From the NCBI RefSeq assembly GCF_002192255.1, contig NZ_CP021768.1:1630001-1694000 (forward strand): a DNA stretch of 64,000 nucleotides, written 5' to 3'. This document shows positions 54,467 to 64,000 of the stretch, piece after piece. Source of the DNA: Stenotrophomonas sp. WZN-1. GTDB taxonomy: Bacteria > Pseudomonadota > Gammaproteobacteria > Xanthomonadales > Xanthomonadaceae. The number at the start of each line of letters is the position of its first letter. Within the stretch, counting starts at the first letter, position 1. Position numbers and translations under genes: made by a program. Below the pieces are notes generated by a model that was given only the letters and a program-made list of their open reading frames with translations, did no database searches and had not been told where the DNA came from.

Positions 54467-55297
54467 ATGAAACTGTGTGGATTCGAGGTCGGGCTGGACC
54501 AGCCCCTGTTCCTGATCGCCGGCCCCTGCGTGATCGAGTCGATGCAGCTGCAGCTCGATACCGCCGGCAAGCTGAAGGAGGTCACCGACAAGCTCGGCGT
54601 CAACTTCATCTTCAAGTCCAGCTTCGACAAGGCCAACCGCACCTCCGGCACCGCGTTCCGCGGCCCGGGCATGGAAGAGGGCCTGAAGGTCCTGGCCGAG
54701 GTCAAGAAGCAGATCGGCGTGCCGGTGCTGACCGACGTCCACGAATACACCCCGATGGACGAAGTGGCCTCGGTGGTGGATGTGCTGCAGACCCCGGCGT
54801 TCCTGGTCCGCCAGACCGACTTCATCCGCAAGGTGTGCTCGGCCGGCAAGCCGGTCAACATCAAGAAGGGCCAGTTCCTGGCGCCGTGGGACATGAAGCC
54901 GGTCGTGGAGAAGGCCAAGGCCACCGGCAACGAGCAGATCATGGTCTGCGAGCGCGGTGCCAGTTTTGGCTACAACAACCTGGTCAGCGACATGCGTTCG
55001 CTGGCGGTGATGCGCGATACCGGTTGCCCGGTGGTGTTCGATGCCACCCATTCGGTGCAGCTGCCGGGCGGGCAGGGCACCAGTTCCGGTGGCCAGCGTG
55101 AGCACGTGCCGGTGCTGGCCCGTGCCGCGGTGGCGGTCGGCATCTCCGGCCTGTTTGCCGAGACCCATCCGGATCCGTCCAAGGCCCTGTCCGACGGCCC
55201 CAATGCGTGGCCGCTGGACCAGATGGAAGCACTGCTCGAGACCTTGATGGAGCTTGATGCGGTGACCAAGAAGCACGGCTTCTCGCGCTTCGCGTGA
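54467..55297 (+). CDS. kdsA: 3-deoxy-8-phosphooctulonate synthase
   Basis: A 276-residue enzyme: [68 protein letters not shown]. Condenses phosphoenolpyruvate and arabinose 5-phosphate to Kdo 8-phosphate for lipopolysaccharide. It follows pyrG by 89 nt, AAGGAA before the ATG. The next gene overlaps its stop as GTGA. Confidence 0.96.
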   Translation: MKLCGFEVGLDQPLFLIAGPCVIESMQLQLDTAGKLKEVTDKLGVNFIFKSSFDKANRTSGTAFRGPGMEEGLKVLAEVKKQIGVPVLTDVHEYTPMDEVASVVDVLQTPAFLVRQTDFIRKVCSAGKPVNIKKGQFLAPWDMKPVVEKAKATGNEQIMVCERGASFGYNNLVSDMRSLAVMRDTGCPVVFDATHSVQLPGGQGTSSGGQREHVPVLARAAVAVGISGLFAETHPDPSKALSDGPNAWPLDQMEALLETLMELDAVTKKHGFSRFA

Positions 55298-55641
55298 GTC
55301 GTGACCCGTGGGTGGCGCTGGAGGCCCAGCGTCATCGCCGGCACTGGAAACAGTGGCCGTGGGGCCTGATCGCACTGGGCCTGGCCGTGCTGTTCACTGT
55401 GGGCATGTTCGGCCTGGTCCTGATCGGCGCTGCGTCGGTGCGGCCCCCGGGTGATGGCAGCAGCGCACTCGATCTGCGGGCTTACTTCATTGCGCTGCTG
55501 GTGGCGGAGCTGGTCGGTGCTGCGGGATGCATCGCTGCCGCTGTGCTGGCCTGGCGGCTGAATCGCGGCAAGGTGGCGGCTGGCCTGGGGATCATCCTGC
55601 TCTCGCTGTGGCTGGGCGCCCTGTTCTACGGGATGATTTGA
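55294..55641 (+). CDS. Small membrane protein, tandem paralogue 1
   Basis: A 115-residue protein with three hydrophobic segments ([59 protein letters not shown]). It shares [14 protein letters not shown] and VLAWR with the next gene, so the two are tandem paralogues. GTG start overlapping the kdsA stop. Role unknown. Confidence 0.7.
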   Translation: MSRDPWVALEAQRHRRHWKQWPWGLIALGLAVLFTVGMFGLVLIGAASVRPPGDGSSALDLRAYFIALLVAELVGAAGCIAAAVLAWRLNRGKVAAGLGIILLSLWLGALFYGMI

Positions 55642-55970
55642 TGAATACGAGCGCGGTGGCGCGCGGATGGCCCTGGGGCCTGATCGCGCTGGGGCTGTCC
55701 GTGTTGACCTGGATGGCCCTGGTGGTGGGCGTGCTGGCCTTCACTTCCGGTTTCCGGCCGCCGGGGGACGGGAACAACGGTGTGCAGGCCACGCAGTGGT
55801 GGTTGCTGGGTGCGCTGGTCACGATGGTGCTGTCCTTCCTGGGCAGCCCGGTAGCGATGGTGTTGGCCTGGCGGCGGCGCCGTGGCCCCATCCTGGCGGT
55901 GATTGCCGGTGCGTTGCTGGTGACGCTGGTATCGATGGTCCTGATCGTGATCGGGTCCAGCTGGGGCTGA
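55641..55970 (+). CDS. Small membrane protein, tandem paralogue 2
   Basis: A 109-residue protein with three hydrophobic segments ([60 protein letters not shown]). A paralogue of the preceding gene by shared [10 protein letters not shown] and RPPGDG. Its ATG overlaps the previous stop by one base (TGATG). Function unknown. Confidence 0.7.
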   Translation: MNTSAVARGWPWGLIALGLSVLTWMALVVGVLAFTSGFRPPGDGNNGVQATQWWLLGALVTMVLSFLGSPVAMVLAWRRRRGPILAVIAGALLVTLVSMVLIVIGSSWG

Positions 55971-57359
<1,389 letters not shown>

Positions 57360-57363
57360 GCCG

Positions 57364-57717
57364 ATGCGCGACTGGCGCTGGATGCTGCTGGTGCTGGCCC
57401 TGTTGCTGGGCTGGCTGCAGTACCGCTTCTGGTTCGGTCCCGGCAATTCGGGCGAAGTGATGATGCTCGAAGCCCAGGTCGCCAACCAGGAGCGGGACAA
57501 TGAGGGTCTGCAGCAGCGCAACGACGCGCTGGCTGCCGAAGTGAAGGACCTCAAGGAAGGCCAGTCCGCCATCGAGGAACGCGCGCGCAGCGAGCTGGGC
57601 ATGATCAAGCCTGGCGAGAAGTTCTACCGCGTGGTCGAGGATGCGCCGGTCCACCCGGCGCAGCCTGCTGCCGGCGTCACTGCCCAGGCGGGCGAACACC
57701 CGGCAGACGTGCCATGA
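57364..57717 (+). CDS. ftsB: Cell division protein FtsB
   Basis: A 117-residue single-span protein: N-terminal membrane segment ([20 protein letters not shown]), then a periplasmic coiled coil ([20 protein letters not shown]) and [17 protein letters not shown], the conserved end. Part of the FtsQLB complex at the septum. The normal eno-ftsB-ispD order supports it. It overlaps ispD by 4 nt. Confidence 0.93.
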   Translation: MRDWRWMLLVLALLLGWLQYRFWFGPGNSGEVMMLEAQVANQERDNEGLQQRNDALAAEVKDLKEGQSAIEERARSELGMIKPGEKFYRVVEDAPVHPAQPAAGVTAQAGEHPADVP

Positions 57718-58412
57718 GCGCGGCGATCTGGGTGGTGGTTCCGGCCGCCGGCCGTGGCACCCGCTTCGGTGCGCCGCTGCCCAAGCAGTACCTGCAGGCG
57801 GGCGGGCAGATCCTGCTCGCCCACACGCTGGACGCGCTGCTGGCGCACCCCGCCGTGGCCGGAGCGATGGTGGTGATCGGCCAGGACGACGCCGACTGGC
57901 CGGGCTGGAATGAGTGGGCGGGCAAGCCGGTGCTGACCTGCATCGGCGGCGCGACCCGTGCCGCCTCGGTGCTGGCCGGGTTGCAGGCGCTGCCGGAGTC
58001 GGTGCGCGCCGACGAGTTCGTGCTGGTCCACGACGCTGCGCGGCCGAACCTGTCCCTGGTCGATCTTGGTCGCCTGCTTGAAGTCGGCCGTGCCGATCCG
58101 GTCGGCGCGATCCTGGCCGCACCGGTGCGCGACACCCTCAAGCGTGCCGGCGACGACGGCGGCATCGATGGCACCGAGCCGCGCGAGCGCCTGTGGCGTG
58201 CATTGACGCCGCAGCTGTTCCGCCGCCACCAGCTCAGCCGCGCGCTGTCCGAAGCCGCCGCCGCCGGTGTTGAAGTCACCGATGAGGCCATGGCCATGGA
58301 GCGCCAGGGCCAGCGCCCGCTGCTGGTCGAAGGCAGCGAGGACAACTTCAAGGTCACCACCCCGGCCGATCTGGACCGGTTCGAATTCGTACTTTCCCGC
58401 CGCGCCGGCTGA
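57714..58412 (+). CDS. ispD: 2-C-methyl-D-erythritol 4-phosphate cytidylyltransferase
   Basis: A 232-residue nucleotidyltransferase: [20 protein letters not shown] (CTP-binding), [28 protein letters not shown], and [18 protein letters not shown] near the end. Third step of the non-mevalonate isoprenoid route. Adjacent to ispF, as in many bacteria. Confidence 0.95.
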   Translation: MSAAIWVVVPAAGRGTRFGAPLPKQYLQAGGQILLAHTLDALLAHPAVAGAMVVIGQDDADWPGWNEWAGKPVLTCIGGATRAASVLAGLQALPESVRADEFVLVHDAARPNLSLVDLGRLLEVGRADPVGAILAAPVRDTLKRAGDDGGIDGTEPRERLWRALTPQLFRRHQLSRALSEAAAAGVEVTDEAMAMERQGQRPLLVEGSEDNFKVTTPADLDRFEFVLSRRAG

Positions 58413-58446
58413 TTGCCCGCGCGGCCCTGTAGCAAGGGTTGCATCC

Positions 58447-58944
58447 ATGAGCACCGCACCGTTCCCGCCCGTCCGCATCGGCCAGGGCTACGACGTCCAT
58501 GCCTTCGGTGAAGGCGACCACATCATGCTCGGCGGAGTGAATGTGCCGCACAGCTGCGGCGTGCTCGCACACAGCGATGGCGACGTGATCCTGCATGCCC
58601 TGTGCGATGCCATGCTCGGCGCGCTGGCGCTGGGTGACATCGGCCAGCACTTCCCGCCGAGTGACGATCGCTGGAAGGGTGCCGACAGCAGCGATTTCGT
58701 GCGCCACTGCGACAGCCTGCTGCGTGAGCGCGGCTGGCGCGTCGGCAACACCGACATCACCGTGATCTGCGAGCGGCCGAAGGTCGGCCCGCATGCGCTG
58801 GCGATGCGCGAGCGCATCGGTGGTCTGCTGCAGCTGCCGCTGGACGCGGTCAGCGTTAAGGCCACCACCTCCGAGAAGCTGGGCTTTACCGGCCGTGGTG
58901 AAGGCATTGCCGCACAGGCCGTTGTGCTGCTGGTGGCGGCATGA
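58447..58944 (+). CDS. ispF: 2-C-methyl-D-erythritol 2,4-cyclodiphosphate synthase
   Basis: A 165-residue enzyme: [15 protein letters not shown] (metal-binding D-x-H), [31 protein letters not shown], and [20 protein letters not shown]. Fifth step of the same pathway as ispD. It is coupled to truD by ATGA. Confidence 0.96.
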   Translation: MSTAPFPPVRIGQGYDVHAFGEGDHIMLGGVNVPHSCGVLAHSDGDVILHALCDAMLGALALGDIGQHFPPSDDRWKGADSSDFVRHCDSLLRERGWRVGNTDITVICERPKVGPHALAMRERIGGLLQLPLDAVSVKATTSEKLGFTGRGEGIAAQAVVLLVAA

Positions 58945-59972
58945 TTCCGTTGCCGCTGGCGTTTGGTGCACCGTTGTTGACGGCGCGCATCCGCACCACG
59001 CCGGAAGATTTCCAGGTGGATGAGCTGCCGGCCTTCGAGGCCACCGGTGAAGGCGAGCACCTGCTGCTGCACATCCGCAAGCGCGGCGCCAACACCGTGC
59101 ATGTGGCCAAGCTGCTGGCCACGTGGGCGGGCCTGCCGGAAATGGCGGTGAGCTACGCCGGCATGAAGGATCGCCACGCGGTCACCACCCAGCGTTTCAG
59201 CGTGCACCTGCCCAAGCGCGTGGCACCTGACCTGGCCACGCTGGCCAGTGATGAAATCGAAGTGCTCGAAGCAACCTGGCACAACCGCAAGCTGCAGCGT
59301 GGCGCACTGGCCGGCAACCGTTTCAAGCTGGTACTGCGCGAAGTACAGGGTGATGCCGCAGCGATCAGCGAACGCCTGCAGCAGATTGCCGCGCGCGGTC
59401 TGCCGAACTGGTTTGGTGAGCAGCGCTTTGGCCGCGACGGTGGCAACGTGCCGGCCGCGCTGGCGATGTTCGGGGGCCGCCGCATGCGCAAGGACCAGCG
59501 TTCGCTGCTGCTCTCTGCAGCCCGTTCGGCGCTGTTCAACCGCGTGCTGGCCGCGCGCGTGGAGCAGGGCAGCTGGGACCAGCCGCTGGATGGCGAAGTG
59601 TGGATGCTCGATGGCAGCCGCAGCGTGTTCGGTCCCGAGCCGTACACCGACGTGCTGGCCGAGCGCCTGGCGCGTTTCGACATCCATCCCAGTGCGCCGC
59701 TGTGGGGCGAGGGCGAACTGCGCAGCACCGGCGCGGCACGTGGGCTGGAACTGGCCACGCTGGACGACGACGAGTCGAAGGCCCTGCGGGCCGGCCTGGA
59801 AGACGCGCGCCTGAAGCAGGAGCGCCGCGCGTTGCGCCTGCGTCCGGCGCTGCTGCAGCACCAGTGGCTGGCCGGTGACGTGCTGGAACTGTCGTTCGCG
59901 CTGCCGCCAGGCTGCTACGCCACCGCCGTGCTGCACGAACTCGGCCCGGTCGAAGACGCCTCGCAGGCCTGA
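58941..59972 (+). CDS. truD: tRNA pseudouridine(13) synthase
   Basis: A 343-residue enzyme: [20 protein letters not shown] at the start, [18 protein letters not shown] (catalytic Asp in KDR), then [18 protein letters not shown]. Makes pseudouridine 13 in tRNA. Gene order ispF-truD-surE region is typical; here an Smr gene intervenes. Confidence 0.95.
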   Translation: MIPLPLAFGAPLLTARIRTTPEDFQVDELPAFEATGEGEHLLLHIRKRGANTVHVAKLLATWAGLPEMAVSYAGMKDRHAVTTQRFSVHLPKRVAPDLATLASDEIEVLEATWHNRKLQRGALAGNRFKLVLREVQGDAAAISERLQQIAARGLPNWFGEQRFGRDGGNVPAALAMFGGRRMRKDQRSLLLSAARSALFNRVLAARVEQGSWDQPLDGEVWMLDGSRSVFGPEPYTDVLAERLARFDIHPSAPLWGEGELRSTGAARGLELATLDDDESKALRAGLEDARLKQERRALRLRPALLQHQWLAGDVLELSFALPPGCYATAVLHELGPVEDASQA

Positions 59973-59974
59973 CA

Positions 59975-60041
59975 AAAAAGGGGACGGAGGGAATCAAGTC
60001 GTTTGCGGCACAAACGACTTGATTCCCTCCGTCCCCTTTTT
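59975..60041. terminator. 31-bp perfect hairpin, bidirectional terminator
   Basis: Arms 59975-60005 and 60011-60041 pair perfectly over 31 bp around the 5-nt loop CGGCA. A5 and T5 lie at the outer ends, so it can terminate on both strands between convergent truD and the Smr gene. The right arm overlaps the last base of the Smr stop codon. It looks like a dispersed repeat (core GGGGACGGAGGGAATCAAGT). Confidence 0.85.
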
Positions 60042-60580
60042 CAACGCCGCGCCAGCAGCACCAGTACCGCGCCGGTGCCACCTTGTCCGGCCGGTGCCGA
60101 ATGGAATGCCAGTACGTCGTTGCGCAGCCGCAGCAGGCGATCGACCAGGTTCTTCAGCACCGGCGCACCGCCATCGGACTGCAGACCCTTGCCGTGGATG
60201 ATGCGCACGCAGCCATACTCGTGTGCATGCGCTTCCAACAGGAACTGGCGCAGCAGGGCTTCGGCCTGCGCGGCGGTGGCGCCGTGCAGGTCCAGTTCGT
60301 CCTGCACCGAGTACTGGCCGCGCTTGAGGCGCTGGAACAGGCGTGGTGGCAGGTTGTCGCGGCGATAGCTGGCCACGTCGCCGGCTTCCAGGGGCGTGCT
60401 GTCACGCAGCAGCCGGGCAAACTCGCCGGCCGCTTCGGCCTCGTCACGTTCGGCCATGCGCGCGCGCGGCTTCGGCCGGGGCGCGGCCGGGGCCGGCTCG
60501 GCATCCTTGCGCAGCGGCGTCACTTCGCCGATGGCCGCGCGGAACAACGCGGCCGGATCTTCGTCTTCAGGGTGCGACAT
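60041..60580 (-). CDS. Smr domain protein (SmrA-like)
   Basis: A 179-residue protein. A disordered N-terminal part (PEDEDPAALFRAAIGEVTPL) precedes the Smr domain: VQDELDLHGATAAQAEALLR, then CVRIIHGKGLQSDGGAPVLK and GGTGAVLVLL. Smr domains act as nucleases or bind DNA and stalled ribosomes. The start at 60580 is the family's usual MSxPEDED-type start; longer in-frame ORFs are spurious. Confidence 0.88.
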   Translation of the reverse strand: MSHPEDEDPAALFRAAIGEVTPLRKDAEPAPAAPRPKPRARMAERDEAEAAGEFARLLRDSTPLEAGDVASYRRDNLPPRLFQRLKRGQYSVQDELDLHGATAAQAEALLRQFLLEAHAHEYGCVRIIHGKGLQSDGGAPVLKNLVDRLLRLRNDVLAFHSAPAGQGGTGAVLVLLARR

Positions 60581-60789
60581 GCGCACAGGGTAAACCGCCG
60601 GCGCAGGTCTGCCTATGACGGTTCGATGTCGGCCGTGACCGCCGGCAGGGTAGGACCGGCGGCTCGCATGCGGCACAATAGACGATGCCCTTGCAGGGTC
60701 GACGGCTTCCGCAGGGGAGCGCGACGGTCCCGCCCACACTGCACGGTGATGGAATCGAATTCTTGGAAAATCAAGCGGTTAAATCGAAG

Positions 60790-61569
60790 ATGCGAATCCT
60801 GGTCAGTAATGACGATGGTGTCGACGCTGCAGGCATCCGGATGCTTGCCTCGGTCCTGCGCGAGGCCGGACACGAAGTCACGGTGGTCGCACCCGACCGC
60901 GATCGCTCCGGCGCCAGCAATTCGCTGACCCTGGATCTGCCGATCCGGCTCAAGCGCATCGACCATTACACCGTCTCGGTGGCCGGCACACCGACCGACT
61001 GCGTGCACCTGGCGCTGACCGGCCTGCTTGAATTCGAGCCCGACATTGTCGTGTCCGGCATCAACAACGCCGCCAATCTCGGCGATGACGTGATCTACTC
61101 CGGCACCGTCTCGGCGGCGATGGAAGGTCGCTTCCTCGGCCTGCCAGCCGTGGCGGTCTCGCTGGTCAGCCGCAACCACGATCCGAAGCACTTCGAGACC
61201 GCTGCGCGTGCCGCGGTGGAGATCGTCGCCCGGCTCAAGGCCGATCCGCTGCCGGCCGACACCATCCTCAACGTCAACGTGCCGGACCTGCCGTGGGGCG
61301 AGGTCAAGGGCTTCGAGGTCACCCGCCTCGGCAACCGCCATCGTGCCGAAGGCTGCATCGCGCAGAAGGACCCGCGCGGCAACGAGGTGTACTGGATCGG
61401 CCCGGCCGGCCGTGAGCAGGACTCCGGCCCCGGCACCGACTTCCACGCGGTGCGCACCGGCCATATCTCGATCTCCCCGATCCAGGTCGACCTCACCCGC
61501 TACCAGGCGCTGGAGAAGGTCGCCAGCTGGGTGGGCGGCCTCAGCGCCGCGCTGGACCGGCCGGCATGA
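60790..61569 (+). CDS. surE: 5'/3'-nucleotidase SurE
   Basis: A 259-residue phosphatase: [17 protein letters not shown] (metal-binding D-D), [36 protein letters not shown]. Hydrolyses nucleoside monophosphates and polyphosphate, linked to stationary-phase survival. The start at 60790 matches the family. Coupled to pcm by ATGA. Confidence 0.95.
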   Translation: MRILVSNDDGVDAAGIRMLASVLREAGHEVTVVAPDRDRSGASNSLTLDLPIRLKRIDHYTVSVAGTPTDCVHLALTGLLEFEPDIVVSGINNAANLGDDVIYSGTVSAAMEGRFLGLPAVAVSLVSRNHDPKHFETAARAAVEIVARLKADPLPADTILNVNVPDLPWGEVKGFEVTRLGNRHRAEGCIAQKDPRGNEVYWIGPAGREQDSGPGTDFHAVRTGHISISPIQVDLTRYQALEKVASWVGGLSAALDRPA

Positions 61570-62243
61570 GCCCACGCCTGCGATTGCAGCCGGAAGCCGT
61601 CGGCATCGGCATGACCTCGCAGCGCGTGCGTGATCGTCTGGTCGACCGCCTGCGTGAAGTCGGCATCGTCGACGAGTCGACCTTGAACGCGATCCGGGTG
61701 GTGCCGCGCCATCTCTTCATCGATGAAGCGTTGGCCTCGCGTGCCTATGAAGACACCGCGCTGCCGATCGGCCACGGGCAGACCATCTCGCAGCCCTGGG
61801 TGGTTGCGCGGATGACCGAGGCGGTGCTCCAGGTCGCGCCGAAGCGGGTGCTGGAAGTCGGCACCGGCTCCGGCTACCAGGCCGCCATCCTCGGCGCGCT
61901 CGGCCTGGAGGTCTACACCGTGGAACGGATCGGCGACCTGCTGCGCCAGGCGCGCAAGCGCTTCCGTGCGTTGGGCATGAACATCCGCACCAAGCATGAC
62001 GACGGCCGCGCTGGCTGGGCCGAGCACGGTCCGTTCGATGCCATCGTGGTCACTGCCGCAGCGCCGGCGCTGGTCGACGAACTGGTCGGGCAGCTGGCCG
62101 AAGGCGGGCGTCTGGTCGCACCGGTCGGTGGCCCAGGCGGGCAGTCACTGGTGCAGCTGGACCGCAAGCCCGACGGCAGCATCGAACAACACGTGCTGGC
62201 GCCGGTCACGTTCGTGCCGCTGCTGTCTGGCATGCTCGACTAA
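61566..62243 (+). CDS. pcm: Protein-L-isoaspartate O-methyltransferase
   Basis: A 225-residue SAM-dependent enzyme: [59 protein letters not shown] (SAM motif), and [16 protein letters not shown]. Repairs isoaspartyl residues in aged proteins. Standard partner of surE. Confidence 0.95.
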   Translation: MSPRLRLQPEAVGIGMTSQRVRDRLVDRLREVGIVDESTLNAIRVVPRHLFIDEALASRAYEDTALPIGHGQTISQPWVVARMTEAVLQVAPKRVLEVGTGSGYQAAILGALGLEVYTVERIGDLLRQARKRFRALGMNIRTKHDDGRAGWAEHGPFDAIVVTAAAPALVDELVGQLAEGGRLVAPVGGPGGQSLVQLDRKPDGSIEQHVLAPVTFVPLLSGMLD

Positions 62244-62261
62244 TCCACGGAGCAGGGTTGC

Positions 62262-62876
62262 ATGAAGATTTTCGGGCCGCTGTACGAGCGGGCGATGAAG
62301 TGGGCGGCGCACGAACGCGCGCCGACCTACCTGACGGTGTTGAGCTTCTTCGAGGCGATCATCTTCCCGGTGATGCCGGAGGTGATGCTGGCGCCGATGT
62401 GCGTGGCCCAGCCCAAGCGCGGTTGGTGGTTCGCCACCCTCAGCCTGGCCGGCTCGATGGTCGGCGCACTGGTTGGCTACGCGCTGGGTCATTACGCCTT
62501 CGAGGCGATCAAGCCGCTGTTCGAAGCGCTGGGCATGCTGCCGGCCATCGAGCAGGGCATCACCACCGTGCAGGCGAAGATGGCCGAGTCGCCGTGGGCA
62601 GTGTTCACCTTCCTGGTGCTGGGCGGATTCATGCCCATCCCGATGAAGGTCTTCACGTGGGCATCGGGTATCGTCGGTGTACCGATGCCGCAGTACCTGT
62701 TGAGCATGCTGATCGGTCGTGGCAAGCGCGTGTTCGTGCTGGCTGCGGTCATCCGTATCGGTGGTGCGCGTGCTGAAGCGGCACTGCGTCGCTGGATTGA
62801 ACCGCTGGGCTGGATCGCCACCGCGCTGGTGGTGGTGCTGATCGCCTGGCTTGTATGGAGGTCGAAGTTCGCATGA
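62262..62876 (+). CDS. YqaA/DedA-like VTT membrane protein
   Basis: A 204-residue membrane protein of the VTT (SNARE-associated/DedA-like) family: YLTVLSFFEAIIFPVMPEVM, a GSMVGALVGYALGHYAF segment, and FMPIPMKVFTWASGI. Lipid flippase-like roles are proposed for the family. It lies between pcm and nlpD and overlaps nlpD by ATGA. Confidence 0.88.
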   Translation: MKIFGPLYERAMKWAAHERAPTYLTVLSFFEAIIFPVMPEVMLAPMCVAQPKRGWWFATLSLAGSMVGALVGYALGHYAFEAIKPLFEALGMLPAIEQGITTVQAKMAESPWAVFTFLVLGGFMPIPMKVFTWASGIVGVPMPQYLLSMLIGRGKRVFVLAAVIRIGGARAEAALRRWIEPLGWIATALVVVLIAWLVWRSKFA

Positions 62877-63658
62877 GTCCTGATCGTCTGAGCAAGGGAG
62901 TGCGCATCGGCGCGCTGGCGTTGCTGGTTTCCACCCTGGCCGCCTGCGGCACCGCCACCGTGGTTCGTCCTGGCGGCGGCAGTGCCGGTGGTGGCGTCAC
63001 CACGCCGAAGACTTCGGTGCCCAAGCCCGGGCAGACCGTGGTGGTGCGCAAGGGCGACACCATCTATGCGCTGGCCCGCATCCATGACATCACCCCGGCC
63101 GACCTGATTGCCTGGAACAGCCTGGACAACCCCTCGACGATCTATCCGGGGCAGGTGATCCGGCTGTATCCGGCCGGTGCCAGCGGCGGCCGCGCGCCCA
63201 CCACGGTGGTCACCCCGCCGCGCTCGGGTGGCAGCAGCACCGGCAGCACCGCACCAGCCCCGGCGCCGGTCGGTCCGGTGAAGAGCAACATCGCCTGGCG
63301 CTGGCCGGCCGATGGCGCCATCGTTGGCCGCTACGTGGCTGGTGATGCGACCAAGCAGGGCGTCGACATCGCAGGCACCAGCGGCCAGGCAGTCAAGGCC
63401 ACCGCCAATGGCGTGGTGGTGTATTCCGGCGCCGGCCTGGTCGGCTACGGCGAGCTGATCATCATCAAGCACAGCGACCAGTGGCTGTCGGCCTATGGCC
63501 ACAACCGCAAGCGCCTGGTGAATGAAGGGCAGAGCGTGAAGGCCGGTGAGCAGATCGCCGAAATGGGTCGCACCGGTGCGAACCGCGACATGGTCCACTT
63601 CGAGATTCGCTACAACGGCAAGCCGGTCGACCCGCAGCAGTACCTGCCGGCGCGTTGA
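62873..63658 (+). CDS. nlpD: NlpD-like LysM/LytM lipoprotein
   Basis: A 261-residue lipoprotein. Signal LALLVSTLAACG gives the lipid Cys. A LysM domain (VVVRKGDTIYALARIHDITP) binds peptidoglycan. The LytM (M23) domain starts at RWPADGAIVGRYVAGD. The zinc-binding H-x3-D is QGVD and one His of H-x-H is replaced (MVHFEI keeps only one), so it is an amidase activator (of AmiC), not an enzyme. This matches E. coli NlpD. Confidence 0.93.
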   Translation: MSPDRLSKGVRIGALALLVSTLAACGTATVVRPGGGSAGGGVTTPKTSVPKPGQTVVVRKGDTIYALARIHDITPADLIAWNSLDNPSTIYPGQVIRLYPAGASGGRAPTTVVTPPRSGGSSTGSTAPAPAPVGPVKSNIAWRWPADGAIVGRYVAGDATKQGVDIAGTSGQAVKATANGVVVYSGAGLVGYGELIIIKHSDQWLSAYGHNRKRLVNEGQSVKAGEQIAEMGRTGANRDMVHFEIRYNGKPVDPQQYLPAR

Positions 63659-63674
63659 CGCCGTTGGGGATCAG

Positions 63675-63729
63675 GCAGCGCCGGGCCATGCCCGGCGTTG
63701 CTGACCTGTAGCGTCGAGCCATGCTCGAC
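63675..63729. repeat. Two SMAG-type repeats
   Basis: GCAGCGCCGGGCCATGCCCG around 63675-63698 and GTAGCGTCGAGCCATGCTCG at 63708-63727 (palindrome continues to 63729). They lie after nlpD. The first has lost the GTAG head (GCAG). Confidence 0.75.
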
Positions 63730-63840
63730 TCGGGTTCCTTGGAGATGCGGTCAACTGCGATCTCGTCTGTCGCTGGCTCACCTTCACGATGGATGGAGTA
63801 CCCGGCATTCTTGAGCGGATCCATCCGTCCCGGTGCCCCC

Positions 63841-64000
63841 ATGTTCCGCCTTGCTTCCGCTCTCGCGCTACTCATCGTCGCGCCGCTGGCCATCGCAGCC
63901 AGCGATCCGCGTGGCGTGGTTACCCGCTTCTACGACGCAATCCAGGCGCCAGCGCCGAAGGAAACGGCCATTCCGTCGCTGCTGGGCGATGCCCTGCGCT
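63841..64000 (+). CDS. Exported protein (partial), DUF3828-like start
   Basis: The first 53 residues of a protein cut by the window end. Signal peptide (MFRLASALALLIVAPLAIAA, cleavage after IAA). The mature part begins SDPRGVVTRFYDAIQAPAPK, which resembles DUF3828-type periplasmic proteins (xxVxxFYxAI). rpoS often follows nlpD in related bacteria and is not here. Confidence 0.6.
   Translation, partial: MFRLASALALLIVAPLAIAASDPRGVVTRFYDAIQAPAPKETAIPSLLGDALR

Overview
The window reads as a piece of a Stenotrophomonas maltophilia-complex chromosome (Xanthomonadaceae, high GC). About 33.9 kb of prophage is followed by about 30 kb of ordinary chromosome. The host call rests on the many GTAG-headed palindromic repeats between host genes (the SMAG type described for S. 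maltophilia), on the gene order kdsA-eno-ftsB-ispD-ispF-truD and surE-pcm-nlpD, and on GC-rich third codon positions.

Prophage, 1-33951. The left end lies outside the window and no integrase is visible. Leftward genes (1-3225) form one tightly overlapped operon of small proteins. It ends in a single-strand annealing protein cut by the window edge, contains a 58-nt tRNA-like element, and starts with a protein built on 28 copies of a 12-bp repeat. The control region is compact. A repressor (4532-5083) and a Cro-like gene (5155-5349) diverge from three copies of ATAGG-N4-CCTAT, and two more copies cover the promoter of the leftward operon. Downstream of the repressor, on the same strand and before a terminator, lie a small unknown gene and two exported proteins, probably expressed in the lysogen. 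Rightward early genes (5434-12477) encode a CII-position HTH protein, a replication initiator with an origin-like repeat cluster inside its gene, a DnaB-type helicase, NinB, a Ref-like nuclease, a PD-(D/E)xK nuclease, a DnaJ-type zinc-finger protein in the position of a Q antiterminator, and a GIY-YIG protein. Next come a DUF5664 nucleotide diphosphohydrolase, a metallophosphoesterase and an HslV-like protein. The lysis block (14699-17298) contains an endolysin, membrane proteins, a trypsin-like lipoprotein and overlapping Rz/Rz1 spanins. The structural block (18357-33480) is podovirus-like: terminase subunits, a P22-sized portal, scaffold, SU10/DUF5309-type coat, adaptor, a stabilisation or nozzle protein, ejection proteins and a short fibre with an S74 chaperone domain. 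The prophage ends at the 3' end of tRNA-Leu(UAA), the likely attachment site.

Host, 34041-64000. In order: a BLUF photoreceptor, nucleotide-sugar dehydrogenase, FMN-binding glutamate synthase-like protein, GNAT enzyme, TIGR03862-type flavoprotein, FKBP lipoprotein, TrhO-like rhodanese, LLM oxidoreductase, GSP26-like FMN protein, ExoD and a CNNM/CorC protein. A DUF47-Pit phosphate uptake pair follows behind tandem Pho-box-like repeats. Then come an S10 carboxypeptidase, RimJ-like GNAT, parE, pyrG, kdsA, two small paralogous membrane proteins, eno, ftsB, ispD, ispF, truD, an Smr-domain protein, surE, pcm, a VTT membrane protein and nlpD. The intergenic DNA is rich in structured repeats, including two copies of a larger composite inverted-repeat element (40444-40600 and 47499-47661).
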